Shown: positions 6,299 through 6,353 of the stretch, one piece after another | How positions within the stretch are numbered: position 1 is the stretch's first letter | Layout: each line of letters starts with the position of its first letter | Assembly (NCBI GenBank): GCA_027659245.1 | Contig: JAQDPW010000044.1 | Coordinates: 1-6,353, forward strand | Reading direction: 5' to 3' | DNA length: 6,353 bases | Origin: Streptococcaceae bacterium AM104-57 | GTDB lineage: Bacteria > Bacillota > Bacilli > Lactobacillales > Streptococcaceae | Translations under genes and position numbers: made by a program | The notes under the pieces: model-generated | Told to the model about the DNA's origin: nothing | Databases searched by the model: none | What the model saw: only the letters and a program-made list of their open reading frames with translations

Positions 6299-6353
6299 TG
6301 AACTGCACCCCAAAAGTTAGACAGAAAAAATCTAACTTTTGGGGTATTTTTAT
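6299..6353. mobile_element. probable end of an IS150-group (IS3 family) insertion sequence, cut by the window edge
   Basis: TGAACTGCACCCC (6299-6311) resembles the TGTACTGCACCCA terminus of IS150 and the ends of related streptococcal IS3-family elements, as I remember them. It follows abruptly on a broken terminator-like repeat. No transposase is visible because only 55 bp lie inside the window. The alternative is a solo inverted repeat or a small non-autonomous remnant. Confidence 0.4.
6307..6350 (+). terminator. perfect 15-bp hairpin with T tail, likely terminator for spuA read-through
   Basis: ACCCCAAAAGTTAGA (6307-6321) pairs perfectly with TCTAACTTTTGGGGT (6331-6345) across a 9-nt loop, followed by ATTTT and TAT. 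It is the first strong terminator-like structure after the spuA stop, about 100 nt downstream. It lies within the probable IS end; hairpins near IS ends commonly shield a transposase gene from outside transcription. It may serve both roles. The A-rich loop gives no equally good T tail on the minus strand. Confidence 0.6.

Overview
The window looks like chromosomal DNA from a mitis-group Streptococcus (S. mitis, S. oralis or S. pneumoniae type). Three things support this: AT-rich intergenic DNA with AGGAG ribosome binding sites, a stand-alone Mga-family regulator, and a sortase-anchored pullulanase that closely matches pneumococcal SpuA as I remember it. I cannot settle the species from the sequence alone.

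Layout. Bases 1-243 are an AT-rich upstream region with a TG-extended -10 promoter (162-170). A Mga/RofA-type transcriptional regulator follows (244-1713, +, 489 aa), closed by a strong Rho-independent terminator (1759-1803). The 802-bp gap 1714-2515 has no convincing intact gene but is densely structured. It holds three direct repeat units (1833-2096), a roughly 170-bp multi-hairpin element that looks like a dispersed streptococcal intergenic RNA or repeat (2101-2271), and a possible minus-strand 3' gene remnant (2272-2478). It ends with a cre-like operator (2448-2461) overlapping a well-formed promoter (2457-2485). The second gene is spuA (2516-6205, +, 1229 aa), a surface-anchored type I pullulanase with two alpha-glucan-binding modules and an intact GH13 active site. 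The last 148 bp hold a truncated dispersed repeat and a 15-bp perfect hairpin inside what resembles the end of an IS150-group (IS3 family) insertion sequence that runs off the window.

How the parts work together. The pullulanase debranches glycogen, pullulan or starch outside the cell and feeds maltodextrin uptake; in pneumococcus the SpuA-type enzyme is also a host-glycogen-binding virulence factor. Its promoter appears to be under sugar control through a LacI-family regulator (CcpA or MalR). The upstream Mga-like protein has its own promoter and terminator, so it is not in an operon with spuA. Mga-type regulators often act on nearby surface-protein genes, so local control is plausible but unproven.

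I see no clearly new biological system. The least explained parts are the intergenic structured element with its repeats, and the IS-like end that interrupts a terminator-like sequence at the right edge.
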